Of a stretch of DNA of 64,000 nucleotides, positions 25,107 to 34,500 are shown piece after piece. The position numbers were made by a program, and so were the translations under genes. The notes beneath the pieces are model-generated. The model was not told the DNA's origin. It saw nothing but the letters and a program-made list of their open reading frames with translations, and did not search any database. The stretch is taken from positions 147,140-211,139 of the forward strand of contig NZ_BLJO01000005.1 of assembly GCF_009932555.1 (NCBI RefSeq), written 5' to 3'. Each line of letters begins with the position of its first letter. The stretch's first letter is position 1. Origin of the DNA: Steroidobacter agaridevorans. GTDB lineage: Bacteria > Pseudomonadota > Gammaproteobacteria > Steroidobacterales > Steroidobacteraceae.

Positions 25107-25780
25107 GACACGCTCGACTGCAGAGTCGGAGATTGATGCTGGCGCAGCGCCCCGCGCAGCTTGCCCAAGGCATAACGCAGGCGGCTCTTCGCCGTTTCCA
25201 TGGCGACACCGGTGATGCGGCCGATATCCTCCAACCCAAGCCCCGTTTCTTCGTACAGCAGGAATACATCGCGCTGTTCCGCCGGCAATTCATCCAGCGC
25301 GCGTTTGAAATCCGCACGCAGCTGCGCTTCGGAGAGCGCGGCATCGGGACTTTCATGACCCGGCCCGGGCAACTCGTCCGCCAGCGCATCGACATCCTGT
25401 GCGCCTTTTTCCTGCGGCCGGCCGGCACGGCGGAAATAGTCGATCGCGCAGTTGTGCGCGATGTGAAACAGGAACGTCGTGAACTTGGCGCGCACTTCGT
25501 AGCGCTCGCGGCTGGCGATCACCTTGCTCCACACCTCCTGAAACAAATCATTGGCCGCCTCCTGGCTGCGGCACAGGCGCCGCAGGTAACGATACAGCGA
25601 TCCCTTGTGCCGCTCGTAAAGCATCTCGAACGCGCGCACATCGCCCTTGCGATAGCGAAGCATGAGCGTCGCGTCGTCCGGCGCCGCGCCGATGGTCGAT
25701 ACCGTCGCGCCGGCCGCGCCGGTGACATCGCCCGCCGCAGCCGACATCGGCTGCGGGCCAGGAGTGGAAGAAAGATCCAT
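25103..25780 (-). CDS. ECF-type RNA polymerase sigma factor
   Basis: 225 residues. Region 2 (about 40-105) includes AFEMLYERHKGSLYRYLRRL, DLFQEVW and FTTFLFHIAHNCAIDYFRR (promoter melting and -10 binding). Region 4 (about 160-215) has LPAEQRDVFLLYEETGLGLEDI and AMETAKSRLRYALGKLR, the -35-binding HTH. The first 35 residues are a poorly conserved extension. It starts 24 bases after the vWA lipoprotein stop and overlaps the anti-sigma gene, so the three genes are one operon, probably autoregulated. Confidence 0.92.
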   Translation of the reverse strand: MDLSSTPGPQPMSAAAGDVTGAAGATVSTIGAAPDDATLMLRYRKGDVRAFEMLYERHKGSLYRYLRRLCRSQEAANDLFQEVWSKVIASRERYEVRAKFTTFLFHIAHNCAIDYFRRAGRPQEKGAQDVDALADELPGPGHESPDAALSEAQLRADFKRALDELPAEQRDVFLLYEETGLGLEDIGRITGVAMETAKSRLRYALGKLRGALRQHQSPTLQSSVS

Positions 25781-25804
25781 GCAGCGAAGAATATCAGCAA
25801 TGCT

Positions 25805-27559
25805 TCATTCTGAAATCTGGCTGACCTTACTGGCGTCCGTCGACGGCGTCAGGCTCTTGGCCAGCGCCACCAGCGACACGAACTCCTTCCGATAACCATC
25901 GCGATCCGCACCGAGCGCACCGTTCGCGAGCTTGGTGACATCGCCGTAGCTGAACTCGCCCATGTATTTTCCACCTCGCAGCAGCTGCCCGAACGCCGCG
26001 ACGCTGGCCGCGAAGCGGAAATCGGCGGTCACCTTATCTGCGACCGAATCCTTGCGGATCGGATATTCCAACAACTGGCTGGCATCCGAGCCGGGCTTCT
26101 TGTAACGCAGCCGGACGTTCGCGAGCTCGCCCTTGCCAGCGGTAGCTTCGGTCTTGGCGCCGTAGCGCAATGAGTCGACGCGACCCTTCGCACCCACCGG
26201 CACGACTTCATACAACGCCGTCACTCGATGGCCGGCGCCGATCTCGCCCGCATCGACCTTGTCGTTGTTGAAATCCTCACGGGCCAGCATGCGGTTCTCG
26301 TAACCGATCAGACGATACTCGAGCACTTCGGACGGATTGAACTCGACCTGGATCTTCACGTCCTTGGCGATGGTGTATAGCGTCGAGCTGAGCTGCGAGA
26401 CCAGCACCTTGCGCGCTTCGGACAACGTATCGATGTATGCGTAGTTGCCGTTGCCGGCATCGGCGAGGCGCTCCATCAATTGCTCGTTGTAGTTACCCGT
26501 GCCGAAGCCCAGTGTCGTCAGCTCGACGCCCGTGGTCCGCTCGCGCTCGACGATGTCCACCAGCGCTTCGAAATCCACCGTGCCGACGTTGAAGTCGCCA
26601 TCGGTCGCGAGCACGACGCGATTGATGCCGCCTTTGACGAAGGTGTCGTGCGCCAGTTTGTAAGCGAGCTGGATGCCGGAGGCGCCATTCGTCGAGCCGC
26701 CGGCGGACAGACGAGCGAGCGCTTCCTGAATTTGATGTTTCGCATTGCCCGGCGTCGGCTCGAGCACGACGCCCGAACTGCCGGCGTACACAACCATGGA
26801 AACACGATCGCGACCGGTCAACTGATCCGTCAGCAGGCGAAACGCATTCTTGAGCAGCGGCAATTTATCGGGCGAGTCCATCGAGCCCGAGACGTCGATC
26901 AGAAACACCAGGTTCGCGGCCGGACGTTCCTTCGCCTCCACTTCGAAACCTTTGATGCCGATGCGCATCAGCAACGCTTGCGAATTCCATGGCGCGGCGG
27001 ACAGCTCGGTCGACACATTGAACGGAATGTCGCGACTGTTCGGGGTCGCGTACTCGTAATCGAAATAGTTGATCAGCTCCTCGACACGGACGGCATCCTG
27101 CGGCGGCAGGCTGCCGTTGTTGAGGAAGCGACGCACGTTCGCATATGCGCCCGTGTCTACGTCGATAGAGAAAGTCGACACCGGCTGCTCCGCGGCAACC
27201 TGTATGCCGTTGTCTTGTTGATGTTGGTAGCGATCGGTGTCGGCGGGATTTGCCGGCATCGCGAAACCAGACGACGCCATCTTCATTTGCACCTCGGCCC
27301 GGCGCAGCTGATCGGCCGATGTCACCTGCCGGTACGACTCCTGAGCTGGGGCGGGCAGGGCTGCGGGCGGAACCGGCGCCGCTTGAATCGCCGCGTCGGC
27401 GGGAGATGCGACTGCCTGTTCTTCGAGCATGCGGGTTTCTATGGGCTCTGCATTGCCCACCTGCTCCGCAACGGTCTGTTTTTCTTCCCGCTTGGCGGCG
27501 CAAGCAGCAAGCACGGCAGCAGCAATCAACAAGGATCCCCGACTGACGACCCGATTCAT
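25805..27559 (-). CDS. vWA-domain lipoprotein with DUF3520 (YfbK-like)
   Basis: 584 residues from ATG 27559. A lipoprotein signal ends in LAAC (Cys about residue 20). A low-complexity linker follows, then a YfbK-type N-terminal domain (NNGSLPPQDAVRVEELINYF). The von Willebrand A domain has an intact MIDAS (DVSGSMDSP, and TDGDFNVG later), and a DUF3520 region ends at FVSLVALAKSL. It should sit in the outer or inner membrane facing the periplasm and bind ligands through a divalent metal. The linker carries PIETRMLEE, echoed in the anti-sigma protein. First gene of the sigma operon. Confidence 0.9.
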   Translation of the reverse strand: MNRVVSRGSLLIAAAVLAACAAKREEKQTVAEQVGNAEPIETRMLEEQAVASPADAAIQAAPVPPAALPAPAQESYRQVTSADQLRRAEVQMKMASSGFAMPANPADTDRYQHQQDNGIQVAAEQPVSTFSIDVDTGAYANVRRFLNNGSLPPQDAVRVEELINYFDYEYATPNSRDIPFNVSTELSAAPWNSQALLMRIGIKGFEVEAKERPAANLVFLIDVSGSMDSPDKLPLLKNAFRLLTDQLTGRDRVSMVVYAGSSGVVLEPTPGNAKHQIQEALARLSAGGSTNGASGIQLAYKLAHDTFVKGGINRVVLATDGDFNVGTVDFEALVDIVERERTTGVELTTLGFGTGNYNEQLMERLADAGNGNYAYIDTLSEARKVLVSQLSSTLYTIAKDVKIQVEFNPSEVLEYRLIGYENRMLAREDFNNDKVDAGEIGAGHRVTALYEVVPVGAKGRVDSLRYGAKTEATAGKGELANVRLRYKKPGSDASQLLEYPIRKDSVADKVTADFRFAASVAAFGQLLRGGKYMGEFSYGDVTKLANGALGADRDGYRKEFVSLVALAKSLTPSTDASKVSQISE

Positions 27560-27648
27560 GGCTTCGCTCCCCACTCCGACGCGGCTTGCGTCACTGGGGG
27601 TATGAACGGCGGGTGAGCTCGGATCGGGTTAAGGCGGGGTAAAGATTT

Positions 27649-28071
27649 TCAGCCCGGTCCCCAGACCAGCTCGTCCAGCAGCTTCTCTCGGGGCGGCCAG
27701 CCATACCGGTCCAGATCCACCCGGCCGCCGACGAAATCTATGCCCTCGTTCTCCAGATGCTTACGCTGGCGGGCATAGCCATCGCTGCCGAGGGGAAAGG
27801 AAATGCGGCCACTGGCGTTGATGACCCGAAACCAAGGCAATCCTCGCGACGCCGGCGTCTGGCGCAACACCGTGCCCACCAGCCGTGCCCGTCGGGGCAG
27901 ACCGGCCACGTCGGCTACGCCGCCATACGTGCAGACCTTTCCTCGCGGAATTCGCTTGATTGCCGCAATGATGCGAGCCGCGTCGTTCGCCGGTGCGACC
28001 GTCGCGGTCTTTTTCTTCGAGATCTTTCGCGTCGCGTTCTTCCGAGCTTTTTGTTTGTTACGCGAAGCCAC
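27649..28071 (-). CDS. Alkyltransferase-like (MGMT-fold) DNA-binding protein
   Basis: 140 residues from GTG 28071, after GAGGTG. A Lys/Arg-rich N-terminal tail (about 1-30) leads to the Ogt/MGMT C-terminal domain: IPRGKVCTYGGVA, the HTH/Arg-finger region RRARLVGTVLRQ, then LPWFRVINASGRIS. In true methyltransferases the latter is PCHRV; in alkyltransferase-like proteins PWHRV. Here the Cys is Trp and the His is Phe. It cannot accept alkyl groups but may flag O6-alkylguanine for nucleotide excision repair. Nine bases after the symporter stop, same strand. Confidence 0.88.
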   Translation of the reverse strand: MASRNKQKARKNATRKISKKKTATVAPANDAARIIAAIKRIPRGKVCTYGGVADVAGLPRRARLVGTVLRQTPASRGLPWFRVINASGRISFPLGSDGYARQRKHLENEGIDFVGGRVDLDRYGWPPREKLLDELVWGPG

Positions 28072-28079
28072 GAGTCACC

Positions 28080-29534
28080 TCAGATCGGCACGCGATCGTG
28101 CACGGTTTCCTGGGAGCGATCGGCGCGGTCGGGATTGCGCCGGCGCTCACCGCCGGTGAGTGCGATACCCAGCGAAGCCACGAAAGGCATGACGCGCTCC
28201 AGGAAATCGCCCGGCGCATCCGGCAGCAAATGAAATAGCAAAGAAAGAATGAACCCGGACCAGATTGCCGCGAGCATTGCACCGGGACGTACGCGCTTGC
28301 CGCACACGCGAACCAACAGCAGCGGCCCGAAGGACGAGCCGATCGCCGCGTAACCGAACATTGCATGCTCGAACACTGTCGCCGGCGCCCATAGCGTCGA
28401 TAGCACGATCAGCACCGCCGACAACACCATGGCGGCTCGACTCCAGCCGATGGACAGCGGCGCGTTCACACGGCGCATGTCGATTCCCAAGGTGGTCGCG
28501 AGCGCCAGCAACTGACTGCCCAGGTTGGCGAAGATCGCGGCGATCAGGCTCGCGACGATGAATGCCGCCAGCAGCGGCGGCAGCAGCCGGTCCGCGATCG
28601 TAAACAGCGCCAGCTCGGGCCGATCCAGGTCCGAATACAGAATGCCGGCAGCCCAGCCACAACCCAGCACCAGACCGACCAGCAGCGTCGTGAGCAGGAG
28701 CGACAGGCAGCTGGCCCGCAACAATGTTTTCTCATCGCGAGCCGCCATGAATCGAGTGGCGAGCTGCGGCTGGCCGGTCATGCCCAAGCCGATACAAAAC
28801 ACACCGGCGGCGAACGCCAGCGACACCACACCCTTGCGCCCCCCAAACCAATCGGAGGCCAGGGGTCCGAGCGCCGTGAAGGCGATTTTGAATTGGTCCC
28901 AACCTTCGATTGCGACACTCGCGCCCGCCAGCAACAGGGCAGCGAACAGTCCGACAGCGATCACTTGCACGGCATCGCCCACTGCCGCCGCACGCAAGCC
29001 GCCGGCGAATGCGCCCACGGTGATAAGAAACATCGAGGTCAGCGTGATGCTGATCAAGTTGAATCCAAACTCGTCGACCAGCAGCCCGCCGGCGAAGCGC
29101 AACATCGCACTGGTCTGCAACAGCACACACAGCATGAAGATGAGAATGGCCGAGCGCGCCACCAAAGGTTGCAGGCGATCGCCCGCATCGACGCTCAACA
29201 CCTGAAACAAAGTGGCCGTGCCCTGGCCCACGGAGATGCCACGCAGGCGCGGAGCGATAAAGAACAGATTGAGCGCGGAGCCAAGCACGAAGGCGCCGCA
29301 AATCCAGACCGCCGACCAGCCCCAAGCGAAGGCGGCGCCGGCGAGCGTCATCAACAGCCAGCCGTTGACGGTATTCGCTGTACAGCTGACCGCCGTCAGC
29401 CAGACACCAAGACGGCGATTCGCCAGCGCGAAATCGGCCGCGTTGTGCGTGCGCCGGCCCGCCCACGCCGCCACCACCAGCAGCAGCGCCGCGAAGGCCA
29501 TCAGCGTCAGCAACACCGTGGCGGAGCGGTTCAT
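28080..29534 (-). CDS. Sodium:solute symporter (SSS family)
   Basis: 484 residues with about 13 hydrophobic helices. N-terminal RRTHNAADFALANRRLG, the TANTVNGWLL unwound first core helix and GMTGQPQLATRFMAA are PutP/SSS-family marks. It should import an organic solute with sodium; substrate cannot be read (proline/panthothenate-like types are all possible). The next gene downstream (Atl) is only nine bases away, a pairing without obvious functional logic. Confidence 0.9.
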   Translation of the reverse strand: MNRSATVLLTLMAFAALLLVVAAWAGRRTHNAADFALANRRLGVWLTAVSCTANTVNGWLLMTLAGAAFAWGWSAVWICGAFVLGSALNLFFIAPRLRGISVGQGTATLFQVLSVDAGDRLQPLVARSAILIFMLCVLLQTSAMLRFAGGLLVDEFGFNLISITLTSMFLITVGAFAGGLRAAAVGDAVQVIAVGLFAALLLAGASVAIEGWDQFKIAFTALGPLASDWFGGRKGVVSLAFAAGVFCIGLGMTGQPQLATRFMAARDEKTLLRASCLSLLLTTLLVGLVLGCGWAAGILYSDLDRPELALFTIADRLLPPLLAAFIVASLIAAIFANLGSQLLALATTLGIDMRRVNAPLSIGWSRAAMVLSAVLIVLSTLWAPATVFEHAMFGYAAIGSSFGPLLLVRVCGKRVRPGAMLAAIWSGFILSLLFHLLPDAPGDFLERVMPFVASLGIALTGGERRRNPDRADRSQETVHDRVPI

Positions 29535-29612
29535 GGTCGAATACGAGTCCTCAAGCGGCCGGCCGGCGATGCTACACGAGGCCGTGTTCGCGCGCGAAAG
29601 GTGTCGCCAGAA

Positions 29613-30236
29613 TCAGGCAATCGCTCGCAATAGCGCGTAGAGCCGCTGCCAATCGAAGGCCGGGCCCGGATCGGTCTTGCGGCCCGGCGCGATATCGCTG
29701 TGTCCCGCGATTCGAGCGAGCGACAGCGACGGATAGGCTTCACACAGCGCCAGGATGACCGCGCTCAGCACGCGATACTGCGCCGGCTCGTACGGAATCT
29801 CATCGGCGCCCTCCAACTCGATGCCGACGGAAAAATCGTTGCAGCGCTCGCGCCCCTGATAGCTCGACGCGCCGGCGTGCCAGGCGCGCTCGTGAAACGG
29901 CACGTACTGCACCGGCTCGCCGTCGCGACGGATCAACAAGTGCGAGGACACCTTCAGATCCTTGATCTTCTCGAAGTACGGATGCTCGGCAGGCGGCAGC
30001 GTGTTGGTAAACAAGCGGTCGATCCACGGCCCGCCGAATTCGTCCGGCGGCAAGCTGATGCCGTGCACGACAATGAGTTCTGGCAAGATGCCGCCCGGCC
30101 GCGCATCGAAGTTCGGCGACGGCGCCTGCCGGGCCGCACGCAGCCAGCCGCTGTTCGCGTCGATGCCCGCCGCCACCGTGAGCAGGTGGTGGTACAGAGC
30201 GTCGGGCGGCGAAGTGAAGTGCATGGGCTGTTCCAT
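29613..30236 (-). CDS. ampD: 1,6-anhydro-N-acetylmuramyl-L-alanine amidase
   Basis: About 207 residues of the amidase_2 family. The three zinc ligands are apparent: His in LIVVHGISLPP, and His and Asp in AGHSDIAPGRKTDPGPAFDW; the HLLIRRDGEPVQYV strand and RAWHAG segment also fit AmpD. No signal peptide, so it is the cytosolic enzyme that removes the peptide from anhydro-muropeptides in cell-wall recycling; loss of AmpD often induces AmpC beta-lactamases in relatives. Start is ATG 30236 or 30224; both leave the fold intact. Divergent from rsmE. Confidence 0.93.
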   Translation of the reverse strand: MEQPMHFTSPPDALYHHLLTVAAGIDANSGWLRAARQAPSPNFDARPGGILPELIVVHGISLPPDEFGGPWIDRLFTNTLPPAEHPYFEKIKDLKVSSHLLIRRDGEPVQYVPFHERAWHAGASSYQGRERCNDFSVGIELEGADEIPYEPAQYRVLSAVILALCEAYPSLSLARIAGHSDIAPGRKTDPGPAFDWQRLYALLRAIA

Positions 30237-30322
30237 CACGGTGTCACGGCACAATGTTTGCTTGGCCTTGAATAGATCATGACTGGTCAGGGCTAGGATC
30301 CCCTACTCGCAATGAGGCGAGC

Positions 30323-31057
30323 ATGAGAATGAACCGAATCTTTTGCGACGGCCCGCTGGCCGGTCGCACCGAAATCGACCTGCCTCCGGCCGGCGGTTAC
30401 CACGTCGCACGCGTCCTGCGTATGCGCGAGGGTGCACCGCTTAGTGTATTCGATGGCAGCGGCCAGGAATTCCGCGCCGAAATCGTGCGCGTCGAAGGCG
30501 ACAAGGTCACCGTCAGCCTCGGCGATCCCACGCCCGGCACCGCCGAGTCGCCCTTGAAAATCACCCTGGTCCAGGGCGTCTCGCGCAGCGAGCGCATGGA
30601 TTGGACGCTGCAAAAAGCGACGGAGCTGGGCGTGGCCGCGATCTCGCCCGTGCTGACGGCCCGCAGCGTCGTACGCCTCGATGAGAAGCAAGCCGCCAAA
30701 AAACGTGAGCATTGGAAGGGCATCGTCATCGGCGCCTGCGAGCAATGCGGGCGCGCGAAGATCCCGGCGGTATCGGCGCCGATGACGCTGCGCGAGTACT
30801 TTGCCAACGTGAAAAAGGACGGCCTGCGACTGGTGCTGAGCCCGTCCGCGCCGGCGTCGCTGGTCGGCCTGTCGAGCATGCCTAGCAAAGCCGAATTGTT
30901 GATCGGCCCGGAAGGCGGCCTGGACGACGACGAACTGCACGCCGCCCAGAAAGCCGGCTTCATGCCGGTGCGTCTCGGCCCGAGAGTGCTCCGAACCGAA
31001 ACAGCGGCAGTGGTCGCTCTGTCTGTTTTGCAAGGTCTATGGGGTGACCTTCAGTAG
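30323..31057 (+). CDS. rsmE: 16S rRNA (uracil1498-N3)-methyltransferase
   Basis: 244 residues. An N-terminal PUA-like domain (NRIFCDGPL, HVARVLRMREG) and a C-terminal SPOUT knot domain with LIGPEGGLDDDEL and LGPRVLRTETA, the SAM-binding knot of RsmE. It methylates U1498 of 16S rRNA in the 30S subunit. GAGG lies before the start; ATG 30329 is an alternative. It is convergent with chpC, with only three bases between stops. Confidence 0.95.
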   Translation: MRMNRIFCDGPLAGRTEIDLPPAGGYHVARVLRMREGAPLSVFDGSGQEFRAEIVRVEGDKVTVSLGDPTPGTAESPLKITLVQGVSRSERMDWTLQKATELGVAAISPVLTARSVVRLDEKQAAKKREHWKGIVIGACEQCGRAKIPAVSAPMTLREYFANVKKDGLRLVLSPSAPASLVGLSSMPSKAELLIGPEGGLDDDELHAAQKAGFMPVRLGPRVLRTETAAVVALSVLQGLWGDLQ

Positions 31058-31060
31058 GAA

Positions 31061-31540
31061 TTAAGCTGCCCGACTCTCTTCGCTGATCATCTGCTCCAGA
31101 TGCTCGAAGTCCGGAATGAGCGGCGACTCATTCAACATGCGCACCTGGCACAGGATCGGACCGCGTTCCGGAAAAGTTCTGCTTGGATCGGATTTCACAA
31201 CGTCATTGTTGACGCGCACCAGCTGCGGGAAGCCTTGCGTAATGACACCGAAATAGCCGCCCGTTACCTGGCTGCTCAAAGCGACGAAAATCACAATACG
31301 CGTACGCGTACCCGGCGTCGGCACAGCCTGGCCGCAGGCGGCTTCGAAGGAGATCACCGGCACCGGCCGCCCGCTCCAGGAAATCGTGCCCAGATACCAC
31401 GGCGGCACGCCCTCCACCTTCTCCGGCGTCTGCCACGTCACGACCTCGGCCACGCACGCGCGCGGCACGATCAACCGTTCCTGCGCCAGCGGGATCAGCA
31501 GGCTGTACAGCTCGTGCGAGGGGACGTCAGTAGCACTCAC
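31061..31540 (-). CDS. chpC: CheW-like chemosensory adaptor
   Basis: 159 residues, a single CheW domain (YSLLIPLAQERLIVPRACVAEVV, then VPVISFEAACG). Located last in the Pil-Chp operon, the position of chpC, the second CheW that couples receptors to ChpA. The start is GTG 31540, overlapping the chpA stop (GTGA), so translation is coupled. The name rests on position and domain; it lacks sequence marks that would separate it from other CheW paralogues. Confidence 0.85.
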   Translation of the reverse strand: MSATDVPSHELYSLLIPLAQERLIVPRACVAEVVTWQTPEKVEGVPPWYLGTISWSGRPVPVISFEAACGQAVPTPGTRTRIVIFVALSSQVTGGYFGVITQGFPQLVRVNNDVVKSDPSRTFPERGPILCQVRMLNESPLIPDFEHLEQMISEESRAA

Positions 31541-34500
31541 GACACTTTCCTTCTACGCGCCTGCACCAGCGGCTCGATCGCATCGAGCAGCTGATTTTCC
31601 TGATACGGCTTGCCGAGGTAATCGTTCACGCCGATCTCGATCGCGCGGGCGCGATGTTTCTCGCCGACGCGCGATGTGATCATCACGATCGGAATATCGG
31701 TCAGACGCGCATCGGCGCGCACCTGCGTCGCCAGCTCGTAACCGTCCATGCGCGGCATTTCGATATCGAGCAGGATCACATCCGGGATGTGTTCCTGCAG
31801 GATCGACAGCGCATCGACGCCGTCCTTCGCCGTCATCACTCGCATGCCATTGCGCTCGAGCAGACGCTGCGTCACGCGGCGCACGGTGATCGAGTCGTCG
31901 ACGACCAGCGCGAACGTACGGTTGTCCTGCTTCGGACCCTGCTGTTCCAACGGCGCCTTGCCGCCGCGCCAATCCGAGCGCACCAGCGTGCCCATGTCCA
32001 AGATGATGACGATGCGGCCGTCGCCCAGGATCGTGGCGCCGGCAATGCCGCGAATCGTCGCGATCTGCGGGCCCACCGACTTCACGACCATCTCACGGCT
32101 GCCGACCAACTCGTCGGTGACGATCGCCGTCGAATGCTCGCCGGCACGGATCAGAATCAGCGGCACCGATACGTCGAGCTCGGGCAGCGCCGACGGACCG
32201 CCGCCCACGAACGCGCCGAGATGCTGCAATCGATAGACCTGTCCGCCGTAGTTGAAGGTCGGCGATTCTTCGGCCAGATGTCTCTGCACTTCCGACTTCG
32301 GAATGCGAGCGACGCCTTCGACGGACGGCAGCGGCAGCGCGTACAGCTCATCGCCCGTGCGGACGATCAACGCTTGCGTGATGGCCAGCGTGAACGGCAG
32401 ACGGATCGTGAACTTCACGCCCTTGCCCAACTCCGAGGCGGTAAACAGCGCGCCGCCGAGTTTCTTGATCTCGTTGACCACCACGTCCATGCCGACGCCG
32501 CGGCCGGCATGTTGAGTGATGGTGCTAGCGGTGCTGAAGCCCGGCTCGAGAATGAGCTGCATCGCTTCTTCGTCGGTCAGCACGCGGCCCGCTTGTAACA
32601 AGCCCCGCTGCTTGGCGCGCTCGCGCACGGCGTTCACGTCGATGCCGCGACCGTCGTCTTCGAGCACGATGACCATTTCCGAGCCTTCTCGGTGCAGGCC
32701 GACTTTGATCGTGCCTTGCGCCGGCTTGCCGCTCGCAACGCGTTCTTCCGGCGTTTCGATGCCGTGCACGACGGAGTTACGCAGCATGTGCTCGAACGGC
32801 GGCAACATGCGCTCGAGCACCTGGCGATCGAGCTCGCCGTTCGCACCGACGACCACCAGCTCGACACTCTTCTTCGTGTCGTTGGCGACCTGGCGCACCA
32901 ATCGGCTGAGACGTTGCACGTGGCGCTGGAACGGCACCATGCGCGTGCGCATCAGGCCGTTCTGCATTTCCGTCACGACACGCGACTGCTGCAGCAACAG
33001 GTTCTGCGCTTCGCGCGTGAGATTTTCCAGCAAGCCTTCGATCGAGCTCACGTCGCTCACCGATTCGGCGAACGCGCGCGTCAACTGTTGAATGGTCGAG
33101 TAACGATCCATTTCCAGCGGATCGAAGTCGGCGCGATCCGGGAACTGTTCCTGGTGGCGGTGCAGGATCTGCGATTCGGTTTCCAGCTCGAGCTTGCGCA
33201 GCTGTTCCTTCAATCGTGTGACGGTGCGGCCCAGCTCGGCGAGGTTGAACTCGATGGAGCTGACCTGCTGTTCCATGCGCGAGCGGAAGATGCTGACTTC
33301 GCCGGCGTTGTTGAGCAGGTTGTCGAGCAGGTCGGCATCGACGCGCGCGAATTCGCGAGGTTCCTGCTGAGTCGGCTTTTCGCGGCCCGGCAGTGCGGGG
33401 GCTTGCGCTTCCGCAGCTTCTTCCTGCTGCTCGCTGCCGTCGGGCGGCAGCTCGGGAGCGACCGCTGAGACATCGTGGGCTGCATGCACGCCGGTGGCGG
33501 CGTGCTCCGCCTGGATGGCGGCGTCGGGAGTTTCTTCCACGCGAACGGATTCGCGCGGAGCGACGGCGCCCAGTTCGTCGGCGCCGAATTCAACTTCGAC
33601 GTCGGAGACGGCTTCGATTTCCGGCGCGGATGGCTCTTCGCTCCATGCGCCTTCGGACAGCTCGCCTTCGGCGAGCGCCTTTTCGGCGGCCGCTTCTTCT
33701 TCGACCAGCGCTTCGATGTCGGTGAGCGTCGGGACGATGTCGGTTTGCGAGCCGATGTCCCGGTCGTCGGGCGAGTAGTCCTCGATCTCGACGATCTCTT
33801 CCGCGGGCGCATCGAACACCGGCTCCGGCGTGAGCGCGGCCGGAGGCACGATTTCAGGCGCGATCGGAGCAGCGGGCATGATCGCAGCGGCGGACGTCGG
33901 TTCGGCGGCTGCGGCCTGCGGCGCGCTGACTGGCGCGGGCGCTTCTTCGGCTTCGCCGTTGGCCAGCGCACGAATGCGCCTCATCAGTTCGCGAGCCGGC
34001 TTGCAGCGCTCGCCGCTGGCGACCACATCGCGCATGCGATGCAGTTCGTCGAGGCTGGCCTGCAGGGCGTCGAACACCCTTTGCTCGGCGGGCACCTGGC
34101 CGGTTTCGACCAGACCCATCAATGTTTCCAACTCGTGGCTGAGATCGCCCATGGCGCGAATGCCCGCCATGCGAGCGCCGCCCTTGAGCGTGTGCACGAC
34201 GCGTTTCAGCTCGAACACCAGCGCGGTGTTGGCGCGATCGCGGATCCACGAGGAGAGCGATTGATCGGCGGTTTCGAGCAGCTCGGTGGCCTCTTCGGTG
34301 AAGATGGCCGCGACGTCGGGGTCGAAATCGCTGTCGTCGTAGTCGCCTTCGTCCTCGGGCTCCGTCGCAGACGCGCCTGGCTGCTGCGCAGCCGGCGCTA
34401 CTTCAGAAACAGCTTGAGATTGAGCAGCGCTCGCCGGCTCGGAAATCGGCTCTGCCGATGTCTCAGAAGCCATAGCCTGTGACTGCTCTGCGCCCGGCGC

